A DNA stretch of 64,000 nucleotides from Shewanella sp. MBTL60-112-B2. GTDB lineage: Bacteria; Pseudomonadota; Gammaproteobacteria; Enterobacterales; Shewanellaceae. Position numbers and translations under genes: made by a program. The stretch lies in assembly GCF_019655055.1 (NCBI RefSeq), contig NZ_BPFA01000002.1, forward strand, positions 62,001-126,000, in the 5' to 3' direction. This document shows positions 10,778 to 21,699 of this stretch, piece by piece. The notes under the pieces are model-generated. The model saw only the letters and a program-made list of their open reading frames with translations, was not told the DNA's origin and did not search any database. Position 1 is the stretch's first letter; each line of letters begins with the position of its first letter.

Positions 10778-10885
10778 ATGTTGTTCTTAGCTCAGTTTAT
10801 GATGCTGCTACTACTGCCGGTTATTAGTTTAGTGATGTTTGCTTGTTTGGTGTGCTCGTTAGAGTGGCATAAGTTGGAAGATTAA
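10778..10885 (+). CDS. 35-residue single-pass membrane peptide
   Basis: A short frame starting ATG 10778, two bases after the previous stop, with AGGA at 10768-10771 as ribosome binding site. It encodes a hydrophobic segment of about 25 residues rich in Leu, Met and Val, followed by a short charged tail (EWHKLED). Its position between two likely cotranscribed genes, 17 bases ahead of the PspC gene, argues that it is translated. In E. coli the dusA neighbour PspG is also a small membrane protein, but I see no sequence match to it. Confidence 0.55.
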   Translation: MLFLAQFMMLLLLPVISLVMFACLVCSLEWHKLED

Positions 10886-10902
10886 TCGAAAGGGAGTTAG
10901 AA

Positions 10903-11103
10903 ATGATGGATTTTGTAGAACGTTTAAAAGACCCTAGTTCATTGGTATGTGGTGTTTCCGCCGCGATGGCTGATAAGTTTGACTGGTCTTGCATGTGGAC
11001 TCGTGTTGTTTGTGCAGTGGCTATATTCTGCAATCCAGCGATGGGATTATTGACCTATTTTGTATTGGCCTTAGTGTTACCTAAATGGGAAAAGCCTTAT
11101 TAA
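10903..11103 (+). CDS. PspC-domain envelope stress protein
   Basis: This 66-residue protein has the short PspC domain: an N-terminal segment with VCGVSAAMADKF, then a hydrophobic helix and an ending ALVLPKWEKPY typical of the family. PspC proteins sit in the inner membrane and signal secretin or envelope stress to PspA/PspF. A GGGAG ribosome binding site precedes the ATG. It is the third gene of the operon behind the sigma54-like promoter. No pspA, pspB or pspF is in this window, so this is a satellite psp locus. Confidence 0.75.
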   Translation: MMDFVERLKDPSSLVCGVSAAMADKFDWSCMWTRVVCAVAIFCNPAMGLLTYFVLALVLPKWEKPY

Positions 11104-11142
11104 GGCTGGCGCTTTAAAATAATGAGTAAAGAGGATATTTAA

Positions 11143-11235
11143 ATGAGAGTACTCACTCCTTTGAAATACGTCACCTCAAGTCGTTATCAAGCGCATCATC
11201 ATGCCGTGGTAATCGCAACAAAATGCGGATGCTAA
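11143..11235 (+). CDS. Possible 30-residue peptide
   Basis: ATG 11143 is preceded by GAGG (11131-11134) and opens a 30-codon frame ending CGC-stop. It is basic, with three adjacent His residues. Its last codons overlap the left arm of the terminator hairpin at 11224-11257. It could be the last member of the psp-like operon or a chance frame; comparison across species would decide. Confidence 0.25.
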   Translation: MRVLTPLKYVTSSRYQAHHHAVVIATKCGC

Positions 11236-11257
11236 ATCACAACGTCTAGCATCCGCA
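11219..11257 (-). terminator. Terminator of the enoyl-CoA hydratase-family gene
   Basis: An 11-base perfect inverted repeat (TGCGGATGCTA / TAGCATCCGCA) lies 40 bases past the minus-strand stop. On the minus strand it is followed by TTTTGTT. The plus-strand side lacks a T run, so it mainly serves the minus gene. Confidence 0.7.
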
Positions 11258-11296
11258 CTCAATGTCCTGCATAAGACTGTATTTAACAAGACTGCG

Positions 11297-12034
11297 CTAA
11301 CGCTTTAAAAATGCAGCAAACCTTGCTTTAGCTTCATCACTTGCCAGCCTAGCCCCAAATTCGATAAGTTCTTTGTTCATCTGTGCTCGCACTTCTTCTT
11401 TGTTATAGCGAACTAACTTCTTGGTTGTTTGTAGCGAGATTGGTGGCAGCGCTGCTAATTGATGTGCCCGACTTAAAGCGTACTCAAAAATAGTATCACT
11501 GGTTATAACATCATTAATGAGACCATAGCTTTGGGCTTGAACAGCATTAAAGCTTTCACCTAACATTAATAGTTCGCTAGCTTTTGCCTGACCAACAACT
11601 TGAGGTAGTAATAGGCTTGCTCCAGCTTCAGGGACTAATGCAAGCTGCACGAATGGCAGTTGAAACTTGGCGCTTTGGTCTGCATAAACTAAATCACAAT
11701 GCAGTAGCATAGTCGTGCCGATACCGACTGCGGCACCTGTGACGGCTGCTACGACAGGCTTTTGTAGATCTAATAGGCAGAAGAGAAAACGAAAAGCAGG
11801 ATGTTCGGCACCTAAGCCACTATTTTGTAAGAAGTCCGCGACATCATTACCCGAAGTAAAACAATCAGCTTGGCCACGAAACATAAAGGCTCGAATTTCA
11901 TTGTCCGACTCACCTTGGATAAGGTATTCTGTTAGCTGTGTATACATTTGTAGGTTAAGCGCATTGCGTTTATCCGGACGATTAAACGTAATTACCCTTA
12001 CACCATTGTCGTCCCTAACTTGAATCGTGCTCAT
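11297..12034 (-). CDS. Enoyl-CoA hydratase/isomerase family protein
   Basis: This 245-residue crotonase-fold protein has NRPDKRNALN near the start, an oxyanion-hole segment FTSGNDVADF, and VTGAAVGIGTTM followed by LALVPEAGAS, where the Glu is the usual catalytic acid. It would hydrate or isomerise enoyl-CoA thioesters in the cytoplasm. The exact substrate cannot be read from sequence. It is divergent from the copper chaperone gene, with about 34 bases between start codons if that gene begins at 12069. Confidence 0.85.
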   Translation of the reverse strand: MSTIQVRDDNGVRVITFNRPDKRNALNLQMYTQLTEYLIQGESDNEIRAFMFRGQADCFTSGNDVADFLQNSGLGAEHPAFRFLFCLLDLQKPVVAAVTGAAVGIGTTMLLHCDLVYADQSAKFQLPFVQLALVPEAGASLLLPQVVGQAKASELLMLGESFNAVQAQSYGLINDVITSDTIFEYALSRAHQLAALPPISLQTTKKLVRYNKEEVRAQMNKELIEFGARLASDEAKARFAAFLKR

Positions 12035-12068
12035 TCGTTATGTCCTCATTGTGCGAATTGGGTTTTAC

Positions 12069-12548
12069 ATGGAGTTTATGACATTGAAGCGAATATTCAA
12101 ACAACTGTTTAACATCGGCTTGTTAAGTTGCCTTTCGTTCACGGCTATGGCGCAGGTAGTACTTGTTGATGGTTATGTCCGAGCGATGCCTGCAACTGTG
12201 CCAAACAGCGCCGCTTATATCACAATTGAAAACCATGGTGATGCCACCCGCTTGGTGGCTGTCGAGGCCCCTTTTGCTAAAGAAGCGCAGCTACACACTC
12301 TAATTGAAGAAAATGGCATGATAAAGATGCGCCAAGTTGAGGGTTTTGACATAGACTCTCATGGGAGCTTAGTGCTGTCTGAGTCGGGAAATCATATTAT
12401 GCTCATGGGATTAACGTCACCTTTAGTCATCGACTCTACAGTTGATATGACACTAAAATTTGCCGATGGCACGACACAAAAAATTAGCCTGCAGGTTAAG
12501 AAACAAGCAGAGCAAAGCGATGGTGCACACCACCATCATCACCACTAA
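12069..12548 (+). CDS. PCu(A)C-type periplasmic copper chaperone with natural His6 tail
   Basis: This is a copper chaperone of the DUF461/PCuAC family that delivers Cu(I) to cytochrome oxidase. The upstream in-frame ATG at 12027 would overlap the divergent gene, so the start was placed at ATG 12069 (ATG 12078 is also possible). Either gives a signal peptide ending AMA|QV. The Met/His copper site is present: His in AQLHTL, Met in MIKM and the HIM motif in GNHIMLM. The C-terminus ends in six consecutive histidines directly before the stop, a native metal-binding tail. It is followed 12 bases later by the DUF2333 gene, likely one operon. Confidence 0.85.
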   Translation: MEFMTLKRIFKQLFNIGLLSCLSFTAMAQVVLVDGYVRAMPATVPNSAAYITIENHGDATRLVAVEAPFAKEAQLHTLIEENGMIKMRQVEGFDIDSHGSLVLSESGNHIMLMGLTSPLVIDSTVDMTLKFADGTTQKISLQVKKQAEQSDGAHHHHHH

Positions 12549-12560
12549 GGAGTCAGCACA

Positions 12561-13532
12561 ATGCAGGTGACATGGAAGAAAGTCTTAGCAGCCGCGATTA
12601 TTGTTTTCTTTATCGGCTATCTAGTTAGTGTTTGGTGGAGTGTAGAGCCGGATCCTATCGAGCAGAATATTTATAGTCAGGAAAATAGCAATAATGTTGT
12701 TGGTTATGCCACGACAACCTCGCTGATCCTAACTGTTGAAGCGCTACTGAATAAATCGGGCGGCTGGTTATCTAATGATGTTACACCTCCGTCTATCTTC
12801 ATGGATAACATGCCTGCATTTGAGTTCGGAGCCATTGAACAGGCGCGAGACTTAGCGCTGATTATGCGCAAAGAGTTTAGTCGTTCGCAATCGCAATCTA
12901 CCGCCGATAAAGATCTTCTCGCCGCGCATTCAAAACTCAATATTGAACACACTAGCTGGCTAGTGCCAAGTGCTGAAAGTGAGTACCGTGACGCGATTAA
13001 GCTACTTAAGCTTTATCGTGCACGCATGATGGCAACAGAAAACCAAGATGCACAGTTTTATGCTCGCGCCGATAACCTCAATGAATGGCTTAAAGAGGTG
13101 CAAAAGCGCTTGGGAAGTATGTCGCAACGCCTATCGGCGAGTGTGGGGCAGGAGCGTCTAAATACCGATTTATCTGGCGACAGTTCTGCAAGACAATCTA
13201 CCCCTAGCTATGGCGCGCAAGAGATAAAAACCAGCTGGTGGAAAATTGATGATGTCTTTTATGAGACTCGTGGTGCAACTTGGGCACTACTGAATTTTAT
13301 GAAGGCGATTGAAGTCGATTTTGCCGATGTATTACAAAAGAAAAATGCTCAGGTTAGTCTACGTCAGATTATTCGTGAGCTAGAAGAAACACAACAACCC
13401 GTTTGGAGCCCGATGATTTTAAATGGTTCAGGTTTTGGGGTTGTCGCTAATCACTCTTTGGTGATGGCAAACTACATCTCCCGCGCAAATGCTGCGGTTA
13501 TCGATCTAACTAACTTATTGACTCAAGGTTAA
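12561..13532 (+). CDS. DUF2333 family inner-membrane protein
   Basis: This 323-residue protein has one N-terminal membrane helix (VLAAAIIVFFIGYLVSVWW) and a large soluble domain, probably periplasmic, rich in helices. It resembles the DUF2333 family, which is found in marine gammaproteobacteria and has no assigned function. AAGGAG precedes the ATG by eight bases, overlapping the end of the copper chaperone gene. Only 2 bases separate it from the following beta-barrel gene, so the three genes form one unit. Confidence 0.75.
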   Translation: MQVTWKKVLAAAIIVFFIGYLVSVWWSVEPDPIEQNIYSQENSNNVVGYATTTSLILTVEALLNKSGGWLSNDVTPPSIFMDNMPAFEFGAIEQARDLALIMRKEFSRSQSQSTADKDLLAAHSKLNIEHTSWLVPSAESEYRDAIKLLKLYRARMMATENQDAQFYARADNLNEWLKEVQKRLGSMSQRLSASVGQERLNTDLSGDSSARQSTPSYGAQEIKTSWWKIDDVFYETRGATWALLNFMKAIEVDFADVLQKKNAQVSLRQIIRELEETQQPVWSPMILNGSGFGVVANHSLVMANYISRANAAVIDLTNLLTQG

Positions 13533-13534
13533 CT

Positions 13535-14272
13535 ATGAAAAAGACGTTATTGGCGTGTGCACTATTAACTTCATTAGTGGGCACTTCTGCTCAAGCTGCT
13601 ACCGTTGTTGGTTTTAAAATTGGCGGTGACTACTGGAAAGCTGATACCAATGGTACTTTTGCTGAAAAGGGTCAGCCACAGCAAGAGTTTAACTATAATT
13701 CATCTTCTCAAGGCAGTATCTGGGTTGCTGTTGAGCATCCAATTCCGCTAATTCCAAATGTTAAGATTAGACAAAACAGCTTAGAAGCCGATGGTAAGAT
13801 GAGCGGTGCCGATTTTAATTATAATGGTCATAATTTTAAAGGTGACGTAAACAGCACTAGCGATCTTAGTAATACCGACTTCGTTCTTTATTACGAGATC
13901 TTAGATAACGATATCGTAGCGCTTGATCTTGGTGCGGCTTATAAGAAGATGGATGGTAAGTTCCGTGTTGCTGATGCGGGTCATCCAGAGACTAAAGATC
14001 TCGATAGCGGTATCGTGATGGGTTATGTCGATGCGCAGGTTGGTGTTCCAGGTCTTGGCCTATACGGTTTCGCTGACATCATGATGGGCGTCGATGAGTC
14101 TAGTGTTTATGACTACTCATTGGGTCTTGGTTGGAACTTCGATGGTGCGGCTCTAGACTACCGAATTCGTGCGGGCTACCGTGACTTTAAGTTTGACGTT
14201 AACGGCTTTGATGGCGTGACCGCTGATATGCAGTTTAAAGGTTACTTCGCTGGTGTTGAACTGGTCTTCTAA
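13535..14272 (+). CDS. Outer-membrane beta-barrel protein (TIGR04219-like)
   Basis: This 245-residue protein has a signal peptide ending AQA|AT and alternating aromatic/hydrophobic strands to a C-terminal Phe (GVELVF), the signature for outer-membrane insertion by BamA. The N-terminal pattern VVGFKIGGDYWKAD and the SIWVAVEHPIPLIPNVK segment fit the TIGR04219 family. Function unknown. It is the last gene of the unit and ends at a shared terminator with tolC. Confidence 0.8.
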   Translation: MKKTLLACALLTSLVGTSAQAATVVGFKIGGDYWKADTNGTFAEKGQPQQEFNYNSSSQGSIWVAVEHPIPLIPNVKIRQNSLEADGKMSGADFNYNGHNFKGDVNSTSDLSNTDFVLYYEILDNDIVALDLGAAYKKMDGKFRVADAGHPETKDLDSGIVMGYVDAQVGVPGLGLYGFADIMMGVDESSVYDYSLGLGWNFDGAALDYRIRAGYRDFKFDVNGFDGVTADMQFKGYFAGVELVF

Positions 14273-14352
14273 GAATTTAGTCTTTTACTAAGCCAGACTT
14301 TAAGAATCTAGGCTTTAATAATTTAGACTTTGAATTCCAGTTTAAACAACAT

Positions 14353-14381
14353 AAAAAAACCGCCATTTGGCGGTTTTTTTT
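14353..14381. terminator. Bidirectional terminator between the beta-barrel gene and tolC
   Basis: A7-CCGCC-ATTT-GGCGG-T8 forms a hairpin flanked by A and T runs, able to stop both converging genes. Confidence 0.9.
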
Positions 14382-14407
14382 ATTTTTACAGTATTAACAA
14401 TAGGGAT

Positions 14408-15724
14408 TTAGTTAGCCGTTGGAGCGACAAGACCATTGTTAATTGAGGCAACATCATCTTCGTTCAAGGTACCCGCAGCTTGCTTAAGCGCTAGGATTGA
14501 ATTGATGTAGCCATAACGTGCATCAGACAGCTTACGTTTTGAATCGTATAAGTCACGTGTACGGTTTAATACATCAACGATGGTACGTGTACCCACTTCG
14601 AAACCAGCCTGAGTTGCTTTCAATGCACTCTCTGAAGAGATTACTGACTGCTCATAAGCACGGATTGAACTGATAGATGCACCGACGTTGTTAAAGTTAT
14701 TACGAACATTTTTAACAACTTGGCGATGAGTCTGTTCAAGCTTCTCGCTTGCTTCTACGTATTGGTATTGAGCTTGGTTTACACGAGAAGAAACTTTGAA
14801 GCCTTCGAAAATTGGAATGCTTAGGGTTACACCCACAGTGCCGTTATCGAAATCAGGCTTGCTAATATCGCCTTGCTCTTGCTCGATACCTTTCTGGTAA
14901 CCAGCGTTTAAGCTTAGCGATGGCATGTGACCCGCTTTATAAAGCGTGATGGTCTCTTCGGCGATATCTTTACCGATACGCGTAGTCATCAAGTCAACGC
15001 TGTTAGTTTCAGCCATCTTGATCCACTCAGATGAAGACGCTGGCGCAACCGATGTTGCTGAGAAACGGTTAGTATCAAGGATATTGATGCTCTTGTGATC
15101 GATACCTGTGATTTCACGTAATGCTTCGTAGCTGTTTGCTAGAGTGTTTTCAGCTAAGATTTCAGTCGCGTTAGCCAAGTCATATTGCGCTTGTGCTTCA
15201 TGTACGTCGGTAATCGCAGTAAGACCTACAGCAAAACGTTGCTTAGTCTGTTCAAGCTGACGCTCAATTGCGCGTTTTTCAGAGCCTTGGAACTCGTAGT
15301 TATCTTTGGCCGTTAGTACGTCAAAGTAAGCATTAGTTACACGAATAATCAGGCTTTGTAACGCAGAGGCGTATGCCGAGTCTGCTTGAGAAGCGGCTTT
15401 TTCCGCTAGGCTTAAGCCAACCCATGCGCTGTGATCGTAAATGACTTGATTTAGAGTAACGCCACCAACAATACCGCTGCTGTCATCACTTGGGTCATTC
15501 CATGCTTTATCGTAACCGATATTGGCACTGATAGTAGGCAGTAGTGGAGCGCGATTTTCTTCAATCTGTTCATACAAGGCATCGCGTTGAGCTTTAGCTT
15601 GTAGCGCAATAGGATCGCTGGTCAATGCTTGTTGATATATTTGTAGAAGGTCATCGGCGTGAGCTACTTGCGTTGTTGCTGCAAGGGTTAATGCGGCACA
15701 TAGAGAACGGATCTTGAATTTCAT
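14408..15724 (-). CDS. tolC: TolC family outer-membrane channel
   Basis: TolC trimers form the outer-membrane tunnel for type I secretion and RND efflux. The protein has 438 residues, a signal peptide ending AHA|DD and two internally repeated halves of long helices (for example the repeats beginning near LQIYQQAL and near SLSLNAGYQ), as in E. coli TolC without its C-terminal extension. It is divergent from nudF, exactly as in E. coli. The roughly 290 bases between the two starts must hold both promoters; no operator was recognised there. Confidence 0.93.
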   Translation of the reverse strand: MKFKIRSLCAALTLAATTQVAHADDLLQIYQQALTSDPIALQAKAQRDALYEQIEENRAPLLPTISANIGYDKAWNDPSDDSSGIVGGVTLNQVIYDHSAWVGLSLAEKAASQADSAYASALQSLIIRVTNAYFDVLTAKDNYEFQGSEKRAIERQLEQTKQRFAVGLTAITDVHEAQAQYDLANATEILAENTLANSYEALREITGIDHKSINILDTNRFSATSVAPASSSEWIKMAETNSVDLMTTRIGKDIAEETITLYKAGHMPSLSLNAGYQKGIEQEQGDISKPDFDNGTVGVTLSIPIFEGFKVSSRVNQAQYQYVEASEKLEQTHRQVVKNVRNNFNNVGASISSIRAYEQSVISSESALKATQAGFEVGTRTIVDVLNRTRDLYDSKRKLSDARYGYINSILALKQAAGTLNEDDVASINNGLVAPTAN

Positions 15725-16016
15725 TTGCTGTCCTTTTAGACAAAATTCTCCATTGAGGAGCTAATTTAACTTGTTATGTTTAGCCTTGCCTTACAATTTC
15801 TCATAGGCAGTAAGGCGGTTTGCGCTTCCCGACGCTTCCCAATACATCTAAACTTAGTGGGTTAAATATTAAAAATGTACAAATTCTAAGTCAACTAAGA
15901 AGTGTAACAGTTTTTTTTGCTTATGATTAGTACTGCTTTCATCATAGTATTAATATTTTTGTTTGGCTTTATTGTGCCATTAATACCTTTATAAACAAGT
16001 ATGTTTAGGACGAGAA

Positions 16017-16628
16017 ATGAACAACACATTTAATCGTAATGATGTCGAGTTATTGGGTAAGAAGACCCTGTATAAAGGCTTCTTTAAAATGGACGAGTAT
16101 CGCTTTAAGCATCGCTTATTTAACGGTGGCTGGAGTGAAGAAGTTTGTCGTGAAGTATTTGAGCGTGGCCATGCTGTAGTGGTACTGCCCTACGATCCCA
16201 TAACGGATCAGGTTGTATTGATAGAACAGATCCGTATAGCTGTACTTGAAAGCGGCAAAAGCCCTTGGTTACTGGAGTTGGTTGCGGGCATGATCGATAG
16301 TGGCCAGACGTCAGCCGAGGCCGCTTGCCGTGAACTACAAGAAGAAGCGGGCTTGGTTGCTCAAGAGTTGACCAAAGTAAATGAATTCTTTTCAAGTCCG
16401 GGCGGAACCAGTGAGCGTTTTGACTTTTACTGGGCTAAAGTTTGCGCCGCACAGGCAAAGGGAGTTCATGGGTTAGAGGATGAGCAGGAAGATATTCGAG
16501 TGCATGTATTACCACGAGAGCTGGCTTACCAGATGGTAGCAACGGGGCGAATTGATAATGCCTCCACGGTCATAGGCTTGTTATGGCTGCAATTAAATTA
16601 TCAAGAAATCAGTAAGCGGAACGCTTAA
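16017..16628 (+). CDS. nudF: ADP-ribose pyrophosphatase, Nudix family
   Basis: This 203-residue protein is expected to hydrolyse ADP-ribose to AMP and ribose 5-phosphate. The Nudix box runs from GMIDSG to RELQEEAGL. The core REUxEExGU is intact, but the first conserved Glu of the box (Gx5E) is Gln here, an unusual substitution confirmed in the codon CAG. First gene of the nudF-yqiB-cpdA-yqiA-parE run, divergent from tolC as in E. coli. Start supported by AGGA upstream. Confidence 0.92.
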   Translation: MNNTFNRNDVELLGKKTLYKGFFKMDEYRFKHRLFNGGWSEEVCREVFERGHAVVVLPYDPITDQVVLIEQIRIAVLESGKSPWLLELVAGMIDSGQTSAEAACRELQEEAGLVAQELTKVNEFFSSPGGTSERFDFYWAKVCAAQAKGVHGLEDEQEDIRVHVLPRELAYQMVATGRIDNASTVIGLLWLQLNYQEISKRNA

Positions 16629-16680
16629 CGCTAAGCAGCCCTTGTGGTGAATTGAAGTTAGAGAGAGTTAGGATAGAGTT

Positions 16681-17115
16681 GTGTCAAACCTTGAGTACGC
16701 CAAAAAAAATAAGTATCAGCCTAATGTCAGCCAGTTCTTGGCACTTTGTGGCCGCAATTATATGCATATTCAAAGGTGGCTGACTCTTGAGCCCTGCGAA
16801 GGTATGCAATGGCGAGTCAAAGGAGAGTTCGGTCAATTAGATGTTTGCCTGCTAGAAAACACTAGATATACCCAGTTAGTGCAGATTTCTCGCTGCGTTG
16901 GGGAGAATGAGTGGCTAACAACTCCAAAAGTTTCGGTACGCATTTACCATGATGCTAAATTAGCAGAAGTGTTAACTAGTCAACAGATTTACCAATTGCG
17001 ACCAGTGTATGATTATCCAAATATGCATATGCATCATCGGGATGAAAAGTACCAAGTCAATGCTTTTCTAGAAGAGTTATTGAAGATAGATAACTTAACT
17101 AAGTTCGTCAGTTAA
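16681..17115 (+). CDS. yqiB: DUF1249 family protein YqiB
   Basis: This 144-residue cytoplasmic protein starts at GTG with AGGA six bases upstream. Conserved position between nudF and cpdA and a matching length identify it as YqiB. Conserved segments include QWRVKGEFG and YPNMHMHHRDEK. Biochemical role unknown. Confidence 0.85.
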   Translation: MSNLEYAKKNKYQPNVSQFLALCGRNYMHIQRWLTLEPCEGMQWRVKGEFGQLDVCLLENTRYTQLVQISRCVGENEWLTTPKVSVRIYHDAKLAEVLTSQQIYQLRPVYDYPNMHMHHRDEKYQVNAFLEELLKIDNLTKFVS

Positions 17116-17136
17116 TCTGATTATTAGGTAATTAAT

Positions 17137-17976
17137 TTGTTGAAAGCGGCTATCTCTTATTCAATTTCTGAAGTTGAGAGTGTGAGAATTGTGCAAGTCA
17201 CAGATCCTCACTTGTTTGCCGATCCCGAAGCCCAGCTATTAGGGGTCAATACAGCCCAAAGTCTTGGTGCTGTGCTAAATACCATTTCTGCGGTTAATTA
17301 CCCCGCACACTTAATGCTAGCCACTGGTGATATTAGCCAGGATTACTCAAACGAGTCATATCACAGCTTCGTTAAAGCGATAGAGCCTGTAAATTTACCT
17401 TGTCATTACCTCCCGGGTAACCATGACGACCCACGCATTATGAGTTTACATATGCAAGGGCCTAAGATTTTTGCTCAAAAGCGTATTTTGGCGGGAAATT
17501 GGCAGATCATTATGTTGGACTCTACCGTAAGGGAGCGTCCAGGCGGGCATATGTCTGATTCTGAGCTAGAACTTATCGACAGTGCGATAAAAGCTGAGCC
17601 CGATCGCCATGTACTGCTAGTGATGCACCACAACCCGATTTTGACTGGGTGTAATTGGCTAGATCAGCATTGCATGGATAATGGTCAAAGCTTTATAGCA
17701 AGAGTCGAGCATTACCCGCAAGTAAAGGGATTACTCTGGGGCCATGTTCACCAAAGCATAGACACTAAGCATATGGGACCACATGGACCGCTACATTTGA
17801 TGGCAACACCGTCAACCTGTATTCAGTTTAAGCCTAAGTCGCCCTATTTTGCACTAGACGCACTGCAGCCAGGCTATCGTTTGCTGGAGCTTAAGTCTGA
17901 TGGTAGCATTCTTACTAATGTTTACCGGGTGCCTGGTGAATCATTTTCACCAGATAAAAATGCAGGCGGTTATTAG
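17137..17976 (+). CDS. cpdA: 3',5'-cyclic-AMP phosphodiesterase
   Basis: A class III metallophosphoesterase of 279 residues that degrades cAMP and so tunes CRP. All metal motifs are visible: DPH in VTDPHLF, GD in ATGDIS, GNHDD, the HH of VMHHNP and GHVH. The start is a TTG at 17137 without a clear ribosome site; a GTG shortly downstream is possible. CRP itself is encoded at the right edge of this window, and a CRP-like site lies at the left. Confidence 0.92.
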   Translation: MLKAAISYSISEVESVRIVQVTDPHLFADPEAQLLGVNTAQSLGAVLNTISAVNYPAHLMLATGDISQDYSNESYHSFVKAIEPVNLPCHYLPGNHDDPRIMSLHMQGPKIFAQKRILAGNWQIIMLDSTVRERPGGHMSDSELELIDSAIKAEPDRHVLLVMHHNPILTGCNWLDQHCMDNGQSFIARVEHYPQVKGLLWGHVHQSIDTKHMGPHGPLHLMATPSTCIQFKPKSPYFALDALQPGYRLLELKSDGSILTNVYRVPGESFSPDKNAGGY

Positions 17977-18003
17977 CTAAGAGAAACCGCAGTGTGAGGA
18001 AGT

Positions 18004-18576
18004 ATGCTGCTATATATACATGGATTTAATAGTTCTCCCCTTTCAGATAAAGGTTTAGTGACCGCCCGATTTATGGCGCAGAACTATCCAAATTTACATT
18101 TTCAACAACCGCAACTACCCAGTGAGCCACTCGAAGCGATGGCACTGCTGATTGGTATTGTTGAAAAGGCAAAAAAAGAGGGGCAGCCTCTTACCTATAT
18201 TGGCTCTTCCTTAGGTGGTTATTTCGCAAGTTATTTGGCGGAAACATATGGTGGCCGCGCAGTTTTAATCAATCCTGCGGTAAAACCTTTCGAACTGTTT
18301 GATGAATTCATTGGCACTCAGTACAATCCCTATACGGATGAAACCTACCAAGTTGTTGCTGAACACAAGCAGGACGTGGCGCGATACAATACGCCCGCAA
18401 TAATCAATCCCGATCGCTTTTATGTGCTGTTACAGACAGGCGATGAAGTGCTCGACTATAAACAGGCCGTGCAGAAATATCACTGTTGTAAGCTCTTAAT
18501 AGAACCCGGTGGAGACCATAGCTTTATAGGTTATGACACCCAGCTCGCTTCTATCTGTGAATATCTGTTTTCTTGA
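18004..18576 (+). CDS. yqiA: Alpha/beta-hydrolase esterase YqiA
   Basis: This 190-residue esterase begins MLLYIHGFNSSP (the HG of the oxyanion loop), has the nucleophile elbow GSSLGG, and His in GGDHSF near the end. In E. coli it sits before parE, as here. Natural substrate unknown; the family hydrolyses short acyl esters. Confidence 0.9.
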   Translation: MLLYIHGFNSSPLSDKGLVTARFMAQNYPNLHFQQPQLPSEPLEAMALLIGIVEKAKKEGQPLTYIGSSLGGYFASYLAETYGGRAVLINPAVKPFELFDEFIGTQYNPYTDETYQVVAEHKQDVARYNTPAIINPDRFYVLLQTGDEVLDYKQAVQKYHCCKLLIEPGGDHSFIGYDTQLASICEYLFS

Positions 18577-18613
18577 CAAATAGACCCGTAGGGCCGCAAC
18601 ATGGCCTGAATAA

Positions 18614-20518
<1,905 letters not shown>

Positions 20519-20556
20519 TCGGCAATAAAAGATTATAATCAGACAAAAGAATAATA

Positions 20557-21699
20557 ATGACGTTTGAAAACTATCGAAATCAATTAGCCGTTGGGATATC
20601 GCTACTTTGCGCGAACTTTATCTTAAGTTGTAGCGCATTTGCAGCCGAACCTGTGATGATCACTGTATCGAAAGGCTTTGGCTTAACCTTATATGCCTCT
20701 GCTCTAGGTGACGCTAAACAGCTGGCGGTCGGTGACAATGGCACTCTGTTTGTTGGCTCATATCGAGACGGTAGTATTACCGCCTTAGTTGATGATAACA
20801 ATGATGGCCGGGTTGATAAGCGTTATGTGATTGCCAAAGGTTTAGATTACCCTGAAGCAATCGCGTTTCATGATGGTGCTTTATACGTCGCAGAACAGGA
20901 GCGTATCTTACGCTTCAATCAAATCGAGTCTCGTCTACGTAGGCCGGGACGCCCGAAAGAGGTTTACGACCGATTACCGGGCAATAGTAAGAAAAGTCGC
21001 CGCGCGATGCAGTTTGGTCCCGATGGGCTGTTATATATTGCTATCGGTGCGCCATGTAATGTTTGTGAGACTGAGGTGCCATATAGCAGCATCGTAGCAA
21101 TAGATGTTGAAACCGGTGACAGCGAGCAGATAGTTAGCGGTGTGCGCAAGGTATTGGCTTTTGACTGGGCTGTCGAAGATAACACCCTGTGGTTTGCCGA
21201 TCTTGGCCGTGATTGGATGGGCGATAACTTACCTCCAGATGAGATTAACAAAGTCGAGCGTAAGGGAAGTCACTTTGGTTTCCCTTATATTCATGCCACT
21301 GACATTGTTGAGCCGGCTTACGATAAACCCCTAAACCTAAAAGTGGTGCCTCCAACTTATGAGTTACCCGCTCATGTTGGTGCCAAGGGACTACATTTTT
21401 ACCGCGGTACCCAGTTTCCAGAGCGTTTCCATAACCAGATGTTCGTTGCCGAAAACGGCTCTTGGAACCGTTCGAGTAAGGTCGGCTATCAAGTCGTGAT
21501 GTTAGAGATTGAAAATGGCCAAGTAGCCAAAAGAAGTACTGTAGTGAGTTTTCTAGACGGAGAGTTTCCCGTCGCTAGACCATATGCATTGGTCACAGCA
21601 CCCGATGGTGCTATGTATATTTCTGATGATCTAAAGGGCAACGTCTACCGTTTGTTCTATAAAGAGTCAGCAAAAAATCAGTCACAGGATAATGATTAA
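20557..21699 (+). CDS. Secreted sorbosone/PQQ-dehydrogenase-like beta-propeller
   Basis: This 380-residue protein has a signal peptide ending AFA|AE and repeated blade motifs ([37 protein letters not shown]). It resembles the soluble glucose/sorbosone dehydrogenase family, some of which bind PQQ. Cofactor and substrate cannot be settled from sequence. It lies between parE and parC and its stop TAA overlaps the parC ATG (TAATG), so parC translation is coupled to it. E. coli lacks a gene here. Confidence 0.8.
   Translation: MTFENYRNQLAVGISLLCANFILSCSAFAAEPVMITVSKGFGLTLYASALGDAKQLAVGDNGTLFVGSYRDGSITALVDDNNDGRVDKRYVIAKGLDYPEAIAFHDGALYVAEQERILRFNQIESRLRRPGRPKEVYDRLPGNSKKSRRAMQFGPDGLLYIAIGAPCNVCETEVPYSSIVAIDVETGDSEQIVSGVRKVLAFDWAVEDNTLWFADLGRDWMGDNLPPDEINKVERKGSHFGFPYIHATDIVEPAYDKPLNLKVVPPTYELPAHVGAKGLHFYRGTQFPERFHNQMFVAENGSWNRSSKVGYQVVMLEIENGQVAKRSTVVSFLDGEFPVARPYALVTAPDGAMYISDDLKGNVYRLFYKESAKNQSQDND

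Noticed and set aside
12519-12548. Laboratory His-tag contamination
   Set aside because: The codons are mixed CAC/CAT, the gene has native neighbours on both sides and the next ribosome site begins right at the stop.
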